From Halorubrum amylolyticum (GTDB taxonomy: Archaea; Halobacteriota; Halobacteria; Halobacteriales; Haloferacaceae): a stretch of 64,000 nt of DNA. A program made the position numbers and the translations under genes. The notes beneath the pieces are model-generated. The model did not search any database. It was not told where the DNA came from and saw only the letters and a program-made list of their open reading frames with translations. This document shows, piece by piece, positions 9,578-19,388 of this stretch. The stretch spans positions 1 to 64,000 of the forward strand of contig NZ_SDJP01000005.1 of NCBI RefSeq assembly GCF_004114995.1, written 5' to 3'. The stretch's first letter is position 1, and every line of letters starts with the position of its first letter.

Positions 9578-9798
9578 GACTCGGAACGGTGATAGTGGTA
9601 TCGGATACGGTCATCTGTTCTTCGGCGGATGACGGCGCGACCGGTGTGGGGCGCGTCGTCTCGGCCCCTCGATTTGGCCTGCGGTCGGAACAGTAAATCC
9701 GAATGGTGGTTCACGCCTGCCACGGCATCGTCGTCAGAGCGGGGGTTGACCGGTACGCTCCCGGCGTTAACGGCAGACGGCGGTGTCTGGCACACTAG

Positions 9799-9806
9799 CT
9801 TTATCC
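9799..9806 (+). promoter_or_regulatory. TATA box of the cupin gene
   Basis: CTTTATCC lies 24-31 bases before the ATG at 9830, consistent with a leaderless mRNA and with choosing this start over the longer upstream frame. Confidence 0.5.
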
Positions 9807-9829
9807 GTCGGTTCGCAGTACCGTGTCAC

Positions 9830-10231
9830 ATGGAGTACGAGTACGTCCACGAGGACGACGTACCGCGCGTCGACCTGTCCGAGAACGACGACATGCCGCC
9901 GGACCACGACATCCGTTCGATCGACGAGGCCCTGGGACTCAAGAACATGCGGGCGAAAGTGTGGTACATCGAACCGGGTGACGAGATCGGCTACCACGCA
10001 CACAGCGAGCAGGAAGAGGTGTTCTACGTGTTGGAGGGCACGTTCAGTTTGAAACTCGGCCGGTCCGGCGAGACCGAGACGGTAGAGGCCGAGCCTGGAA
10101 CGTGGTGGGCAGCGGAACCGATGGTCGGCCACGGCCATCGGAACGTCGGCGACGAAACTGGCATCGTCCTCGCGTTCGGCGCACCGGCCGTGGACGACGC
10201 AGGCCTGAATCCCCAAGAACTCGACGAATGA
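9830..10231 (+). CDS. Cupin-domain protein
   Basis: A 133-residue single-domain cupin starting MEYEYVHEDDVPRVDLS. Cupin motif 1 is G-Y-H-A-H-S-E-Q-E-E-V-F-Y-V-L-E-G, and motif 2 is PGTWWAAEPMVGHGHRNVG. The two motif-1 histidines, the glutamate and a motif-2 histidine give a normal metal site. Small cupins are isomerases, dioxygenases or sensors, so the function here is open. The frame runs further upstream to 9629 but without protein-like character. Confidence 0.85.
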   Translation: MEYEYVHEDDVPRVDLSENDDMPPDHDIRSIDEALGLKNMRAKVWYIEPGDEIGYHAHSEQEEVFYVLEGTFSLKLGRSGETETVEAEPGTWWAAEPMVGHGHRNVGDETGIVLAFGAPAVDDAGLNPQELDE

Positions 10232-10487
10232 GCGCTGACGACGGCTACCAGCCGTCGGACATCGTCTGTTCCGCGACGGCGACGCGACGAACAGTGACCC
10301 GCTCCCGACCGTGACCGAGGTCGACCATCGGACACATTCCTCGTTCGCGTCGAGTACCAACGCGGAGTACTACTACTCCCGAACCAGCCAGTGCGCCATG
10401 AGTGACGGTACGGCCGAACTGTGCCGGAGCGCCGACGGACCCCGGACGACCGGTACCGTTTTTTCGGTCGCTGCCGCATCGACGAGC

Positions 10488-11462
10488 ATGCATGGATACT
10501 CGCACACGCCGGGAGACCATTGCGGGTCCGCGTCCCTCCGGAATCTAAGTGCATTCCACGACTGGGGATTCGACGAACCCGCCTGTTTTGGACTGGGAGC
10601 GGGCATTGGCTTCGGCTACCACGAGGAGGGCTCCACATCACGGATGATCATTGGCCGGAATGCACACCTCGAACCGGCGTTCTTCGATCACCTCGGTCTC
10701 CCCGTCACCCACAGGGACGGTCAGTCTCGCGACGCCGCCTGGGATGCGCTCGAGACACGTCTCGAGTCGGGGCCGGTCCTGTGTTTCGTCGACCTCTACT
10801 ACCTCCCGTACTTTGGGAGTGACACGCACTTCGGTCCCCACACGGTCGTCGTCGCTGGGACCGACGCCGACACCGTGACGATTTCGGACAGCGAGTTCCC
10901 GGAGCCCAAGTCGGTCACGAGAACCGAGTTCGACGCCGCTTGGAGTTCGGAGCACGGTTTCGGCCCCCTCGACCGTCGCTGGCTCGCCGTCGACGACTCG
11001 ACAGGACGGACAGCCGTCGAAGATGCAACCCGGGACGCCGTCGAGTCAGCGACGAAAACGATGCTGGAGGGTGGCCGAGGGTTCGGTAGCGGTGGCGTGG
11101 CTGCAATCCGGGCGTTCGCGAACGAACTGCCCGAGTGGACCGCATTCGACGACGTGCAGTGGATGGCCCGGTTCGCGTACCAGAACATCGAGCGTCGCGG
11201 GACGGGCGGCGGCGCGTTCCGCCGGCTCTACGCCGACTTCCTCGACACCCTCGGAACGGACGTCGGCTTCGATCCCCGGTTCGGCGAGCGCATGCACCGC
11301 ATCGCGGACGACTGGACAGTCCTGGGCGAGGAGTTGAAGGTCGTCAGCGAGACCGACGACGAGGACGAACGAGCGGGACATCTCATTGACGCGAGCGAGC
11401 AGGCACAGACGCTTGCGGACCGCGAGGAAGAACTGTTCGAGGATCTCGCGGCGGTGATGTGA
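10488..11462 (+). CDS. BtrH N-terminal domain / DUF4872 protein
   Basis: I placed the start at the ATG giving MHGYSHTPGDHCGSASL (324 residues). The N-terminal part matches the BtrH-type cysteine-protease-like acyltransferase fold: a HCGS motif with the candidate nucleophile Cys, FGLGAGIGFGY, and the later GPHTVVVAG histidine and ISDSEF aspartate. The C-terminal half is the DUF4872-type helical domain. BtrH transfers an acyl chain from a carrier protein in butirosin synthesis. No carrier protein is seen nearby, so the haloarchaeal substrate is unknown. It may instead be a peptidase. Confidence 0.75.
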   Translation: MHGYSHTPGDHCGSASLRNLSAFHDWGFDEPACFGLGAGIGFGYHEEGSTSRMIIGRNAHLEPAFFDHLGLPVTHRDGQSRDAAWDALETRLESGPVLCFVDLYYLPYFGSDTHFGPHTVVVAGTDADTVTISDSEFPEPKSVTRTEFDAAWSSEHGFGPLDRRWLAVDDSTGRTAVEDATRDAVESATKTMLEGGRGFGSGGVAAIRAFANELPEWTAFDDVQWMARFAYQNIERRGTGGGAFRRLYADFLDTLGTDVGFDPRFGERMHRIADDWTVLGEELKVVSETDDEDERAGHLIDASEQAQTLADREEELFEDLAAVM

Positions 11463-11469
11463 CCCGCTT

Positions 11470-11556
11470 CCGGGGCACGCGGCTGGGCTCTGCTGTTTTG
11501 CGTTTGACGGTGCCGCCGGGCGCGAGGCGTTCGTCGGGGACGCCATCCTGCCGAAG
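11470..11556 (+). pseudogene. Fragment of an MBL-fold hydrolase gene
   Basis: The + frame reads PGHAAGLCCFAFDG, then GREAFVGDAILPK. It is nearly identical to residues 167-193 of the MBL hydrolase at 8600-9577, which include metal ligands H168 and D189. Both ends stop abruptly, on the left just after the BtrH-like gene and on the right at the DUF35 gene. This is a scrap of a paralogue left at the boundary of the catabolic island. Confidence 0.75.
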
Positions 11557-11561
11557 TGTCT

Positions 11562-11963
11562 CTACTTCGGAGTGAACCGGGGTAGCGAGGCAGATTCTGA
11601 CGCTTCATCGAAGACCACTTCGACTTCGTCACCGATTTCAGTCTCGTCGGGGTCGGCGCCGACAATATTGGTCATCACTCGAGGGCCTTCCTCAAGTTCG
11701 ACGTACGCGAGGATGTACGGGGCCGCTTCTCCGTAGGCCCCCCCTGCCTGATGGGTTACCGTATACGCATAGATCTCTCCCTGTCCAGATTCGGTCCACT
11801 CAGTGTCGTCACTTCCACAGAACGGGCAGAACGTCCGCGGGTAGTGGTATGCGTCGCCACAGTCGTTGCAGTGGCGAATCAGAAGTCGGCCCTCGGTCGT
11901 TGCCTCCCAAAACTCCTCCGTTTCCGGGGTGATACTTGGTTCGGGGGCAGGGAGGTCACTCAT
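11562..11963 (-). CDS. DUF35 OB-fold / zinc-ribbon acyl-CoA-associated protein (copy 1)
   Basis: A 133-residue protein with an N-terminal zinc ribbon (C32, C35, C46, C49 in RHCNDCGDAYHYPRTFCPFC) and a C-terminal OB fold. DUF35 proteins form obligate complexes with thiolase-fold enzymes. In bacterial steroid side-chain breakdown this domain (part of ChsH2) binds and activates the Ltp2 retro-aldolase. Its start overlaps the stop of the thiolase-like gene by four bases, so the two products are made together. It is paralogous to 29354-29773. Confidence 0.9.
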   Translation of the reverse strand: MSDLPAPEPSITPETEEFWEATTEGRLLIRHCNDCGDAYHYPRTFCPFCGSDDTEWTESGQGEIYAYTVTHQAGGAYGEAAPYILAYVELEEGPRVMTNIVGADPDETEIGDEVEVVFDEASESASLPRFTPK

Positions 11964-13147
11964 TGGTATCCCTCCTCTCCGAGGATGAGGGTTGCACTTC
12001 CCATTCGCGTCCCGAGACTACCGCCTGTGCCGTGAGCGAGACCGATCTCGCAATCGGGGACTTGTACCTCTGGATTAGTCTCGCCTCGTAGTTGACGTAC
12101 CGTCTCGATGACCTTGGTCATGCCTCCCTGATTGGCGGGATGATTGTTACACTGGCCACCGCCGTCGGTGTTGAACGGGAGGTCGCCGTCGGGTGCTTGC
12201 AGGGTGCCTCCTTCGACGAACTCGCCACCCTCGCCTTTCTCACAGAACCCAAGGTCCTCGATGGTCTCGAGTACGGTGATCGTAAACGAATCGTAAATCG
12301 AGGCGTAGTCGACGTCATCGGAACCGACGCCTGCTTCTTCGTACGCACGTGGACCAGACCAAACGGCGCCTGTATAGGTGAGATCGATATTCCCACCGTT
12401 AACGTGTTTCGGTGCTTCCCCGTGACCGAGAACAACTGGACACTCTCGGTCCAGTTCGTCGGCCACCTCGGGACTCACGACAACGACCGCACCGCCGCCA
12501 TCAGTGATTGTACAGCAATCCAACAAGTTTAACGGCTCGCTAATCGGCCGGGAATCAACCACGTCCTCAACCGTTACTGGTTCCTGATACATCGCGTTTT
12601 CATTGTACTGGGCATGGAGCGATGTGGCTGCCCTAATCTCAGCCAGTTGCTCGTGGGTCGTTCCATACTCGTGTATGTGCCGGGCGGCTGCCAGGGCGTA
12701 CATGCCAACCGTTGAAGTACCGAACACGTCCTCAAAAGCCCCTTCTGGAGCGTTTTGACCTATTCCCCCCTCTGTATCCGTACCCACTTCTTGACCAACC
12801 GAACGCGGTCGTCCAGCTAGCGAAATGACGGCAACGTCGGACTTTCCCTGGGCGATCGCAGCGGCGGCGTGACCGACGTGAGCAACGTAGGAGGACCCCC
12901 CAATCATCGTCGAATCAAGATACGACAAATCTTCGCCGTTCAACCCGAGGTAGTCTGCCATCGTAATTGGTGCCATCATCCCGGGGCCAGTGACGAACAG
13001 ACTATCGACATCGCCCTTCTCAAGACCTGCATCGCGTAGCGCCCCCTGGATCACCTCGGCATGAATCTCTGCTGTCGACTTGTCCGGAATTTCACGTTGT
13101 GGGTGCTCGAAGACTCCTGCAACAGCTGCTTTGTTGCGAATACTCAT
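11960..13147 (-). CDS. Thiolase-fold SCPx/Ltp2-like protein, likely retro-aldolase (copy 1)
   Basis: A 395-residue thiolase-superfamily protein of the lipid-transfer (SCPx/Ltp) branch. The usual N-terminal nucleophile cysteine is absent: the site reads IGGSS at about residues 82-86. The C-terminal cysteine motif is replaced by A-H372-G-T-G-G. Conserved family blocks are YDSFTITVLETIEDLGFC and NTDGGGQCNNHPANQGG. Loss of both cysteines with a linked DUF35 partner argues for retro-aldol C-C cleavage, as in Ltp2, and against thiolysis. A TTTATC box upstream near 13183 may be the promoter. Confidence 0.85.
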   Translation of the reverse strand: MSIRNKAAVAGVFEHPQREIPDKSTAEIHAEVIQGALRDAGLEKGDVDSLFVTGPGMMAPITMADYLGLNGEDLSYLDSTMIGGSSYVAHVGHAAAAIAQGKSDVAVISLAGRPRSVGQEVGTDTEGGIGQNAPEGAFEDVFGTSTVGMYALAAARHIHEYGTTHEQLAEIRAATSLHAQYNENAMYQEPVTVEDVVDSRPISEPLNLLDCCTITDGGGAVVVVSPEVADELDRECPVVLGHGEAPKHVNGGNIDLTYTGAVWSGPRAYEEAGVGSDDVDYASIYDSFTITVLETIEDLGFCEKGEGGEFVEGGTLQAPDGDLPFNTDGGGQCNNHPANQGGMTKVIETVRQLRGETNPEVQVPDCEIGLAHGTGGSLGTRMGSATLILGEEGYQ

Positions 13148-13230
13148 TAGGGTATTCTCTAGTTAATCGCCTACACAATAGTCGATAAAGGTTTCGTTGT
13201 TCCAGAACATTATGCCCCATCACGATGACT

Positions 13231-13560
13231 CAGCACCTATGAGTGAGCTGAACCAACTGGTGCGGGAATTCAGCAGCAGGGCAAGGAAGTCCAGGTATCC
13301 CTGGAGGTGATATTTGAAGACTTCGCGGAATTTACTGAGCCATTGACGGATGAAACTGTGTCGGTTCTCACAGGAGTTAGTGTGCATCGCCGATGACGAA
13401 GTGGTCGGAGTGGTTGACGACCAGGTGGCCGTCAACCCCATCATGTACCTCGATTTCATTGTAGATATCGTACTGATCCGTATACAGAATTACGCTTCCA
13501 TCGCCGTACTCGGCAATGTCTCCGTCAGAACCCTGACATTCTCTCGAACGAAGAATCGAA
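13231..13560 (-). pseudogene. C-terminal remnant of an ISXO2/IS1595-like transposase
   Basis: On the minus strand one frame gives YGDGSVILYTDQYDIYNEIE and then VIGDAH before a stop. The neighbouring frame continues TNSCENRHSFIRQW, then LSKFREVFKYHLQGYLDFLA. The two halves are joined by a frameshift near 13382. Only the tail of the gene remains, abutting the truncated IS66 transposase. Confidence 0.65.
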
Positions 13561-14532
13561 CTCGTCCGTCGCCTCGACGGACGAGTGTAACGACTGGTGG
13601 TTTGTCGCCTTGGAAGTCTCCGCGCCCCATTTTGAGAGGCCACGTTCGCGGCCGTCTTTCTCTTCATCGCCTTTCTCGCAGGCTGTGACGTAGATTTCGT
13701 CGGCTTCGCAGACATCGCTGAGCGTGAACTCGTCGATCTCTTGGTCACCGTCACGCTTGATGCCGGTTTCGTCAACGTGGACGATCTCAGCCTCCTGAAT
13801 CTGTCTGCGAATCTGCTCGTACTCACAGCGACCGGCGCGCGCAGCGCGCTCGGTCGCGTGCCACGCGGACGCGCCCGAGAGTTCCAATCCGTGCAGTTGG
13901 TCGAAGCGATCAGCGATCTTCCGGTAGGGGAGTCGATGATCGTACCGGGACAGCGCGGCTTGAGCGATGACGTTCACCCCGAACTGCCCCTCACCGGGGC
14001 AGTCGGGGTGAGAGGCAACGGTCTGTGTTCCACAGGAGTCACACTCGTAGTGGTGGCGGTTGTACTGGGTGATTTCGGGCGGCTGTGGATCAGGGATCTC
14101 CTCGACGAGTCGGGGGCTGACGCCCGCCGACTTGTCGAAGTGTTCGCCACACTCGGGACAGCACTCACAGGTGACCTCGACGACCTCGTCTGGGTCAGCT
14201 ACTGTCCGCCACTCTGGGTCGTGTCCTTCGTTCCGGCCTGGCGTTCCGCCGTCAGTTCGGACATCATCGTCCTCGTCGTCTTGCGCGGTCGGCGACTCGT
14301 CGGTCGCCGACCGTCGCTTGCTCGGCGGCGTGTGTGGATTCTCGTACTTGCGAAGGCGTGTTTCGAGCTCCTCTATCCGCTCGTCCTTCTGGTCAAGTTG
14401 CTCTTGCAGTTGGTCGATTTTCTCATCCTTCCGCTTGTTCTCCTGCTCGAGTTCTTCGACTCGTTGCTCAAGCTGGAGAAACCGAGAGAGCAGCTCGTCT
14501 TTGGTGAGATCGTCACCGGTCACAGAGCCCAC
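13525..14532 (-). pseudogene. IS66-type transposase, C-terminally truncated
   Basis: 335 residues remain. A coiled-coil N-terminus (LEQRVEELEQENKRKDEKID) is followed by zinc-binding cysteines (CECCPECGEHF, YECDSCGTQT) and the first catalytic segment VHVDETGIKRDGDQ. The remaining catalytic residues are missing because the frame breaks into another IS remnant near 13560. IS66 TnpC proteins are normally about 500 residues. It is not expected to be active. Confidence 0.8.
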
Positions 14533-14690
14533 CTCCCGGCGAGGACAGCAGAGCCACCGGGATGGGCTCCGCCACGGAGCCCATCCCTCAGAGCTGCACC
14601 AGATCTCTGCTGCCAGTGCATACGGCCCCCAGTGAACGCCTCCTACGAGACAGTGACGAAATCAGTCCGGGCTAAACACATACGTTATTC

Positions 14691-16283
14691 TTATTCCGGC
14701 ACGCGTTGATCGTCAGTAACGGGACGCTCCTCCAGTTTATGAGCTTGAAGCTTCCCCGTGCTGCTTCTTGGTAGGTCCTCAGGTGAGACGAACTCGTAAA
14801 AACGAGGTCGTTTGTAATTGGCGACTATTTCCTTCATGTGTTTATCAAGCTCACGTCGGTCAATACTCTCTTTCCCCTCTACCGGCGAGACTACTGCTTT
14901 AACTGCCTCACCCCATTGTTCGTCTGACACGCCGATAACTGAAACTTCCTCCACCTCGGGATGGGTCCGAAGTGCCTCTTCGATCTCCCCGGCGGGGATA
15001 TTTTCTCCCCCACTCTTGATAATCCTTTTTTTACGGTCAACGAATCTTAATGTCCCATCTTCATTACGAACGACTACGTCACCCGTATGGAGCCATCCAT
15101 CTTGGAATGCCTTTTCATTCTCTTCCTGATTTTTGACATATCCACTCATTACCGTTGGCCCGCGAGCAACCAGTTCACCTCGCTTTCCCGGCGGGACTTG
15201 GTTACTATCTTCGTCAACCACACGGATATCAATAAACAGACTCTCCTGCTTGGGATATTCATCAATTTCATCACCCAGGTTAATAAACGTACCACACGCT
15301 AGATTCCATGAACTCTCAGTCATCCCTAATGCATCCATGTACGGAGCCTCCGTAATGTCCATTAGTTCTTGTAGTGTGTCTGGACTTATGAGATTGGCGT
15401 ATCCACCTGTAGCTTGAAAGCTTGTCAGGTCGTATTCGTCCCGCTTAGGATGGTTAACGAATGGCTGGAGGACACCTGGTAATAGCAACGTGTTTGTCAG
15501 CTCTTCTTCTTCGACCAGTTCATACATCTGTTCAATATCAGGTTCTGGCATCGTAACGTACTTCCCTCCCGAAAAGAGGGTTGCATGCATCGATTCTTCC
15601 CCACCACAGTGATAAAGTGGGAGCCAGCCGAGGAACCCACTTTGCTCCTTTAGTTCTAGATGATGGGCAATTCGAAGAGCCCTGAAAATTGTAGCTTCGT
15701 GGGAGATCGCGACTCCCTTGGGCTTACCCGTTGTTCCACTCGTGAACAAAACGTTGAATATGTCATTGTCAGCAACACTTATGCTTGGATCGCTCGTCGA
15801 ATGCCCCTTAATGAATGATTCGTATTCCCCACCCCCGCTCGAGTTACTGATTTGAATGATTTCTTCGAGTTTTGGAAGTTCATCCTCTATCTCTGCGATT
15901 GGGGCACCGACAGTCTCACTCACAAAGATAGCGTTTGCCTCGGAAAGGGAGAGACAGTGATTGAGTGTTTCACCCTCGGCTCTCGAATGCAGAGCTGCAA
16001 CGGTAATACCAGCTTTCGCTCCCGCGTAGTATACCTCAGCGAATTCGGGCCGTGGCTCAGAAATAACAGCTATAGTATCCCCCGGTTCCATACCATTGTC
16101 AAGAAGCGCATTTGCAATTTGATTTGTGCGTGTTTCAAGTTCTTCAAAGGTCACGCGTCGTTTCGGTGATACAATAGCGTCCTGATCGCCGAACACCCGT
16201 GCACCCTTTCGGACTAAGTCTCCCACTGTTAGGCTACGAGCCTGTTCAATTTCGGGCATATTTCCCATGTCAAATGCTGCCAT
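14691..16283 (-). CDS. Acyl-CoA ligase (AMP-forming)
   Basis: A 530-residue ANL-superfamily ligase that activates a carboxylic acid to its CoA thioester. Motifs are TSGTTGKPKG (residues 181-190, phosphate loop), YMDALGMTESSW, WLHTGDVVVRNEDG, KKRIIKSGGENIPAGEIEEAL and the C-terminal catalytic lysine in SSTGKLQAHKL. The frame extends to 16376, but a TTTATA box at 16308-16313 sits about 26 bases before the ATG at 16283, so the mRNA is probably leaderless from there. It would supply substrate to the dehydrogenase and aldolases nearby. Its base composition is less GC-rich than etfBA, hinting at transfer. Confidence 0.9.
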   Translation of the reverse strand: MAAFDMGNMPEIEQARSLTVGDLVRKGARVFGDQDAIVSPKRRVTFEELETRTNQIANALLDNGMEPGDTIAVISEPRPEFAEVYYAGAKAGITVAALHSRAEGETLNHCLSLSEANAIFVSETVGAPIAEIEDELPKLEEIIQISNSSGGGEYESFIKGHSTSDPSISVADNDIFNVLFTSGTTGKPKGVAISHEATIFRALRIAHHLELKEQSGFLGWLPLYHCGGEESMHATLFSGGKYVTMPEPDIEQMYELVEEEELTNTLLLPGVLQPFVNHPKRDEYDLTSFQATGGYANLISPDTLQELMDITEAPYMDALGMTESSWNLACGTFINLGDEIDEYPKQESLFIDIRVVDEDSNQVPPGKRGELVARGPTVMSGYVKNQEENEKAFQDGWLHTGDVVVRNEDGTLRFVDRKKRIIKSGGENIPAGEIEEALRTHPEVEEVSVIGVSDEQWGEAVKAVVSPVEGKESIDRRELDKHMKEIVANYKRPRFYEFVSPEDLPRSSTGKLQAHKLEERPVTDDQRVPE

Positions 16284-16307
16284 GAAATCCCTGTAGTCCT
16301 GCTTGAC

Positions 16308-16313
16308 TATAAA
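16308..16313 (-). promoter_or_regulatory. TATA box of the acyl-CoA ligase gene
   Basis: On the minus strand TTTATA is centred about 27 bases before the ATG at 16283. It lies inside the longer open frame, which is the main reason for rejecting the upstream start codons. Confidence 0.55.
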
Positions 16314-16479
16314 GTTTTCCTCGCCCTGCAGTATCAGTGGCATATGATCGTTCCGTCTTTGGGAGCCATCGAGCAAAGTTCGCCTTCGTCGGCGTAGTGC
16401 TCACCGTGATAGGGGTAGTCAATATAGTCGATGAAGACGATTCTCGACCCCCGTTGCCGGCTGGAAACACGCCGTCCTG

Positions 16480-17171
16480 CACTTTCTCCGGCTTCACATG
16501 GAAGTCACGCTTCAAGAAGTCCTCGACTGGGCCGAGGAGATGAAGTGGGTACGAGCCGCGCTCGAGAACGAGCACGGCGAGTTCCCCGGCCCATCTGCGC
16601 TCTGCAAATCGTTCGATCGCACTCCGATGCACATCTGGCGAGAGCTGTTCCAGCTCTCGTCAGAGCTGCTCGATCAGTCCGGCCACGCCGCTATCGACGC
16701 CACCTACTTCGACCGCCGACAGGCGTCGAACCACTACCTCAAACGCTGTAAACGTGAGTTACAGACCGTCTAAGCCACATTTCTCGTCGATACCGCGCAG
16801 GGCGCGGTAATCGACGTCCATTGTAGTGCGAAGTGGCCCAATGGGACGAATGTCGGCCTGCAGGTCGCCCTGCGGAACGCAGACGACCTGTGGAGCCTCG
16901 TCGCCGACAAGGGCTACGACGACATGAGCTTCCGCGAGGAACTCCGCGCTTAAGGTGTCCGACCGCTGATCAAGCACCGCGTCTTCGTACGATCACGCGC
17001 ACAACGCCCAAAATCGATGATGAACTCTACAACCAGCGGTCGGTGTGTGAAACCGTGAACTCAGTGATCAAGCGCTCGAACGGCTCCGCCGTCCGGGCGC
17101 GAGCGTGGTATCGCCAATTCCGTGAAATCGTACTCGCCGCCACAGTCTACAACGTCGAACAAGGCCGTTAA
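16480..17171 (+). pseudogene. IS5-type transposase, broken by stops and frameshifts
   Basis: The pieces read EVTLQEVLDWAEEMKWVRAA, then GHAAIDATYFDRRQASNHYL and a stop at 16771. A continuation in the same region gives VADKGYDDMSFREELRA before another stop. A final piece gives RSVCETVNSVIKRS and VRARAWYRQFREIVLAATVY. These are the D, D and E blocks of an IS5-family transposase. At least one stop and two frameshifts make it non-functional. It is related to the truncated copy at 35262-36016. Confidence 0.8.
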
Positions 17172-17221
17172 ACAGTGGATCCCGTCGCCTCTGCGGATTA
17201 AATGAAGCCCTGGATGTCCCA

Positions 17222-18031
17222 TTAATCGTCGGCTCGCCACGAGGGTTCTTCGTCTTCAAAGAAGGACTTTGGGCCTTCTTCGGCATGGGGATGGGCAAAC
17301 ACCTCGTCAAGGATCCGGTCTTCGAACAGGAAGGCATCTTCGGGTGATTTTTCGAGTCCTCGATTGACGATTTCTTTGATCTTGCTTACTGCGAAGGGAC
17401 TGTTCTCAATGATGCGATCGGCGATTTCTTCCGCTCGGTCGAGTGATTCGCCTTTGGGAACGACTTCGCTCACGAGACCGGCCTCGTGGGCGAACTCGGC
17501 TGAAAACAGATCTCCGGTAAGTAGGAAGTGCATTGCATACGCATAGGGAATCTGGCGCGGGAGGCGTACGTGCGAACCGCCACCCGGAACAATCCCCCAT
17601 CGCGGCTCTTGAAGGCCGAAACGGGCATGTTCTTCCGCGATACGGATGTCTGTTGCCTGTAAAAACTCCATACCGCCGGCAATACAAACGCCGTTGACAG
17701 CGGCAATAATCGGAGTAGTGAGGGAATCATATTTAAACATGAAGTCATTGACATCAACACCCTCCATCGCCGATTCCTCACCGCGAGCCTCCGATCCTAA
17801 TTCGGGAATTGTTTGGGCTAGATCGGCACCCGAAGAGAATGCTTCTTCGCCTGCGCCTGTCACGATGATGACTCGTACTTCGTCGGTGTCATCCGCGTGC
17901 TTGATGGCCCTTATAGCCCCATCCATTAGTTCTGGCGTAAGAGCATTGTGTTCGTCAGGGCGGTTGAACGTGATATACGCTTTATATTCTTCCACCTCGT
18001 ATGTGAGGTGATCAGTTTCTATATTGATCAT
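17222..18031 (-). CDS. Enoyl-CoA hydratase (crotonase family, both glutamates present)
   Basis: A 269-residue crotonase. The oxyanion-hole segments are AFSSGADLAQ and AVNGVCIAGG. Both hydratase glutamates are present, E122 (AGGMEFLQATD) and E142 (RFGLQEPRWG), 20 residues apart as in classical enoyl-CoA hydratase. It would add water across a 2-enoyl-CoA. It sits alone between IS remnants, on the same strand as the ligase. A TTTATC box near 18066 could drive it. It differs in active site from the second crotonase at 21655-22422. Confidence 0.9.
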   Translation of the reverse strand: MINIETDHLTYEVEEYKAYITFNRPDEHNALTPELMDGAIRAIKHADDTDEVRVIIVTGAGEEAFSSGADLAQTIPELGSEARGEESAMEGVDVNDFMFKYDSLTTPIIAAVNGVCIAGGMEFLQATDIRIAEEHARFGLQEPRWGIVPGGGSHVRLPRQIPYAYAMHFLLTGDLFSAEFAHEAGLVSEVVPKGESLDRAEEIADRIIENSPFAVSKIKEIVNRGLEKSPEDAFLFEDRILDEVFAHPHAEEGPKSFFEDEEPSWRADD

Positions 18032-18190
18032 CCTGAATAGGTCATTAGGTACATGGTGCTCTTAGTTGATAAAACTACTTCTCAACGGTCAAGCGAACGC
18101 AGGACTCCGCCCTGCGTTTGCGGTTCTGGAGGCAGATAGAACGTCTCGCCGAAATCACGGACTGCATCGAGTAGCTTGCTTGATGATGTC

Positions 18191-18823
18191 CTACGCGCCC
18201 GCCACTGGGAGTGGCGGGCGCTCTCCCTCTAGAAACCACGCATAGATCAACGTTAAGAGAACCTGTCGCATCTGATCAATGGTCAGGCTTGTGTATTCAT
18301 CATCCAGGTTGTCGCGTTTTTTGAAGTCTTCTTGCCAGGCTTCCTGTGCTCGTTCGTCGGATTTGTGGTACTTTGACCAGTTTGTTCTGGAAGACAGCTC
18401 GGCCTCGGACATCAATCGCTGGACGTGGCGTTTACAATACTCAACGTCGAATTCCTCAGAGAAGTAGTGAAGCACCAACGGTAACAGACCACGCGAGCGC
18501 GTCGTCTCCGACTTCTTCGGGTGACCCGTGAAGAGCATCAACGAACTGCTCATACTGTCCCTCAGAGAATTCGAATGGTCTACCCTCTCGTGGTTTGTCG
18601 TAGAGAATCTCCTCGAACGGGCCGCCAACGAGCCATTCGAGGCGGGTAAACCATTTCGAGGCCCAACTTCTAGAAATCCGTACAGTGCGGTGGCGTCTGT
18701 TTGGGTCAGATCGTCGATCTCTTTGTAGGTGATCATAACCACGTGACGCTTTGTCGCATCTACCGCCGCCAAGATTTGGGTCTCGTCACAAAGTCGTCTC
18801 GGGCCCATCTCTGGTAGCATCAA
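18191..18823 (-). pseudogene. Remnant of an IS630-type transposase N-terminal region
   Basis: The end of this 210-codon frame reads LVLHYFSEEFDVEYCKRHVQ, then LMSEAELSS, then EDFKKRDNLDDEYT. That is the winged-helix/linker pattern found before the catalytic domain of IS630 transposases. The first half (to about residue 95) looks scrambled, and no DDE domain follows. I regard it as a decayed fragment and not a host gene. Confidence 0.5.
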
Positions 18824-18840
18824 CTGACAATTCCATAGTG

Positions 18841-19388
18841 AGGCACTGTCTAGTTAAGCCAGTTTGAGAAGTGAGCAGGTCGTTGAGTTTGTTTGGGACA
18901 ATGCTCGCAGACCTGCTCAGCGAGAGCTATGCGGCGGATTTTGATGAATCTTGGGAGCGTGAGCGGACGGTTGTTCGCTCAGAGAGACAACAACGGTTCT
19001 CGCGGAATTGGGCGTAGAACGCTCTCACCAAGCAGTTTGGCAGTGGGTACATTGGCTGGCAGACAGCGTTCCTGATCCGCCGACGGCGAAGCCGTCAAGG
19101 GCCGCGGTTGACGAGACTGCTGTCAAAATTAACGGAGAATGGTCTTGGTTGTATGCTGCAATAGACCTCGACACGAAGTTGATTCTCGACGTCGCATTGT
19201 TCGGTCGGCATGGAACCGACCCTGCGGCGGCGTTTCTGCATGGACTCCGCGAGAAACACGATCTCTCCGATGCGGTGATTCTGGTCGATCAGTTCGGTTA
19301 TCGGACTGCCCTCGCTCGATTAGGACTGAACGGTCGGGTGGACTATACCGACCGGAACCTCATCGAAAACTGTCCTATTTCGACTTGA
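18841..19388 (+). pseudogene. IS6-type transposase remnant with IS end
   Basis: The left end reads AGGCACTGTCTAGTTAAG. The transposase pieces are MLADLLSESYAADFDESWER, then, after a frameshift or small deletion near 19000, GVERSHQAVWQWVHWLADS. Next come AAVDETAVKINGEWSWLYAA and VILVDQFGYRTALARL. The frame ends near ENCPIST, before the final catalytic glutamate block, so the gene is truncated by the next mobile element. Confidence 0.75.
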
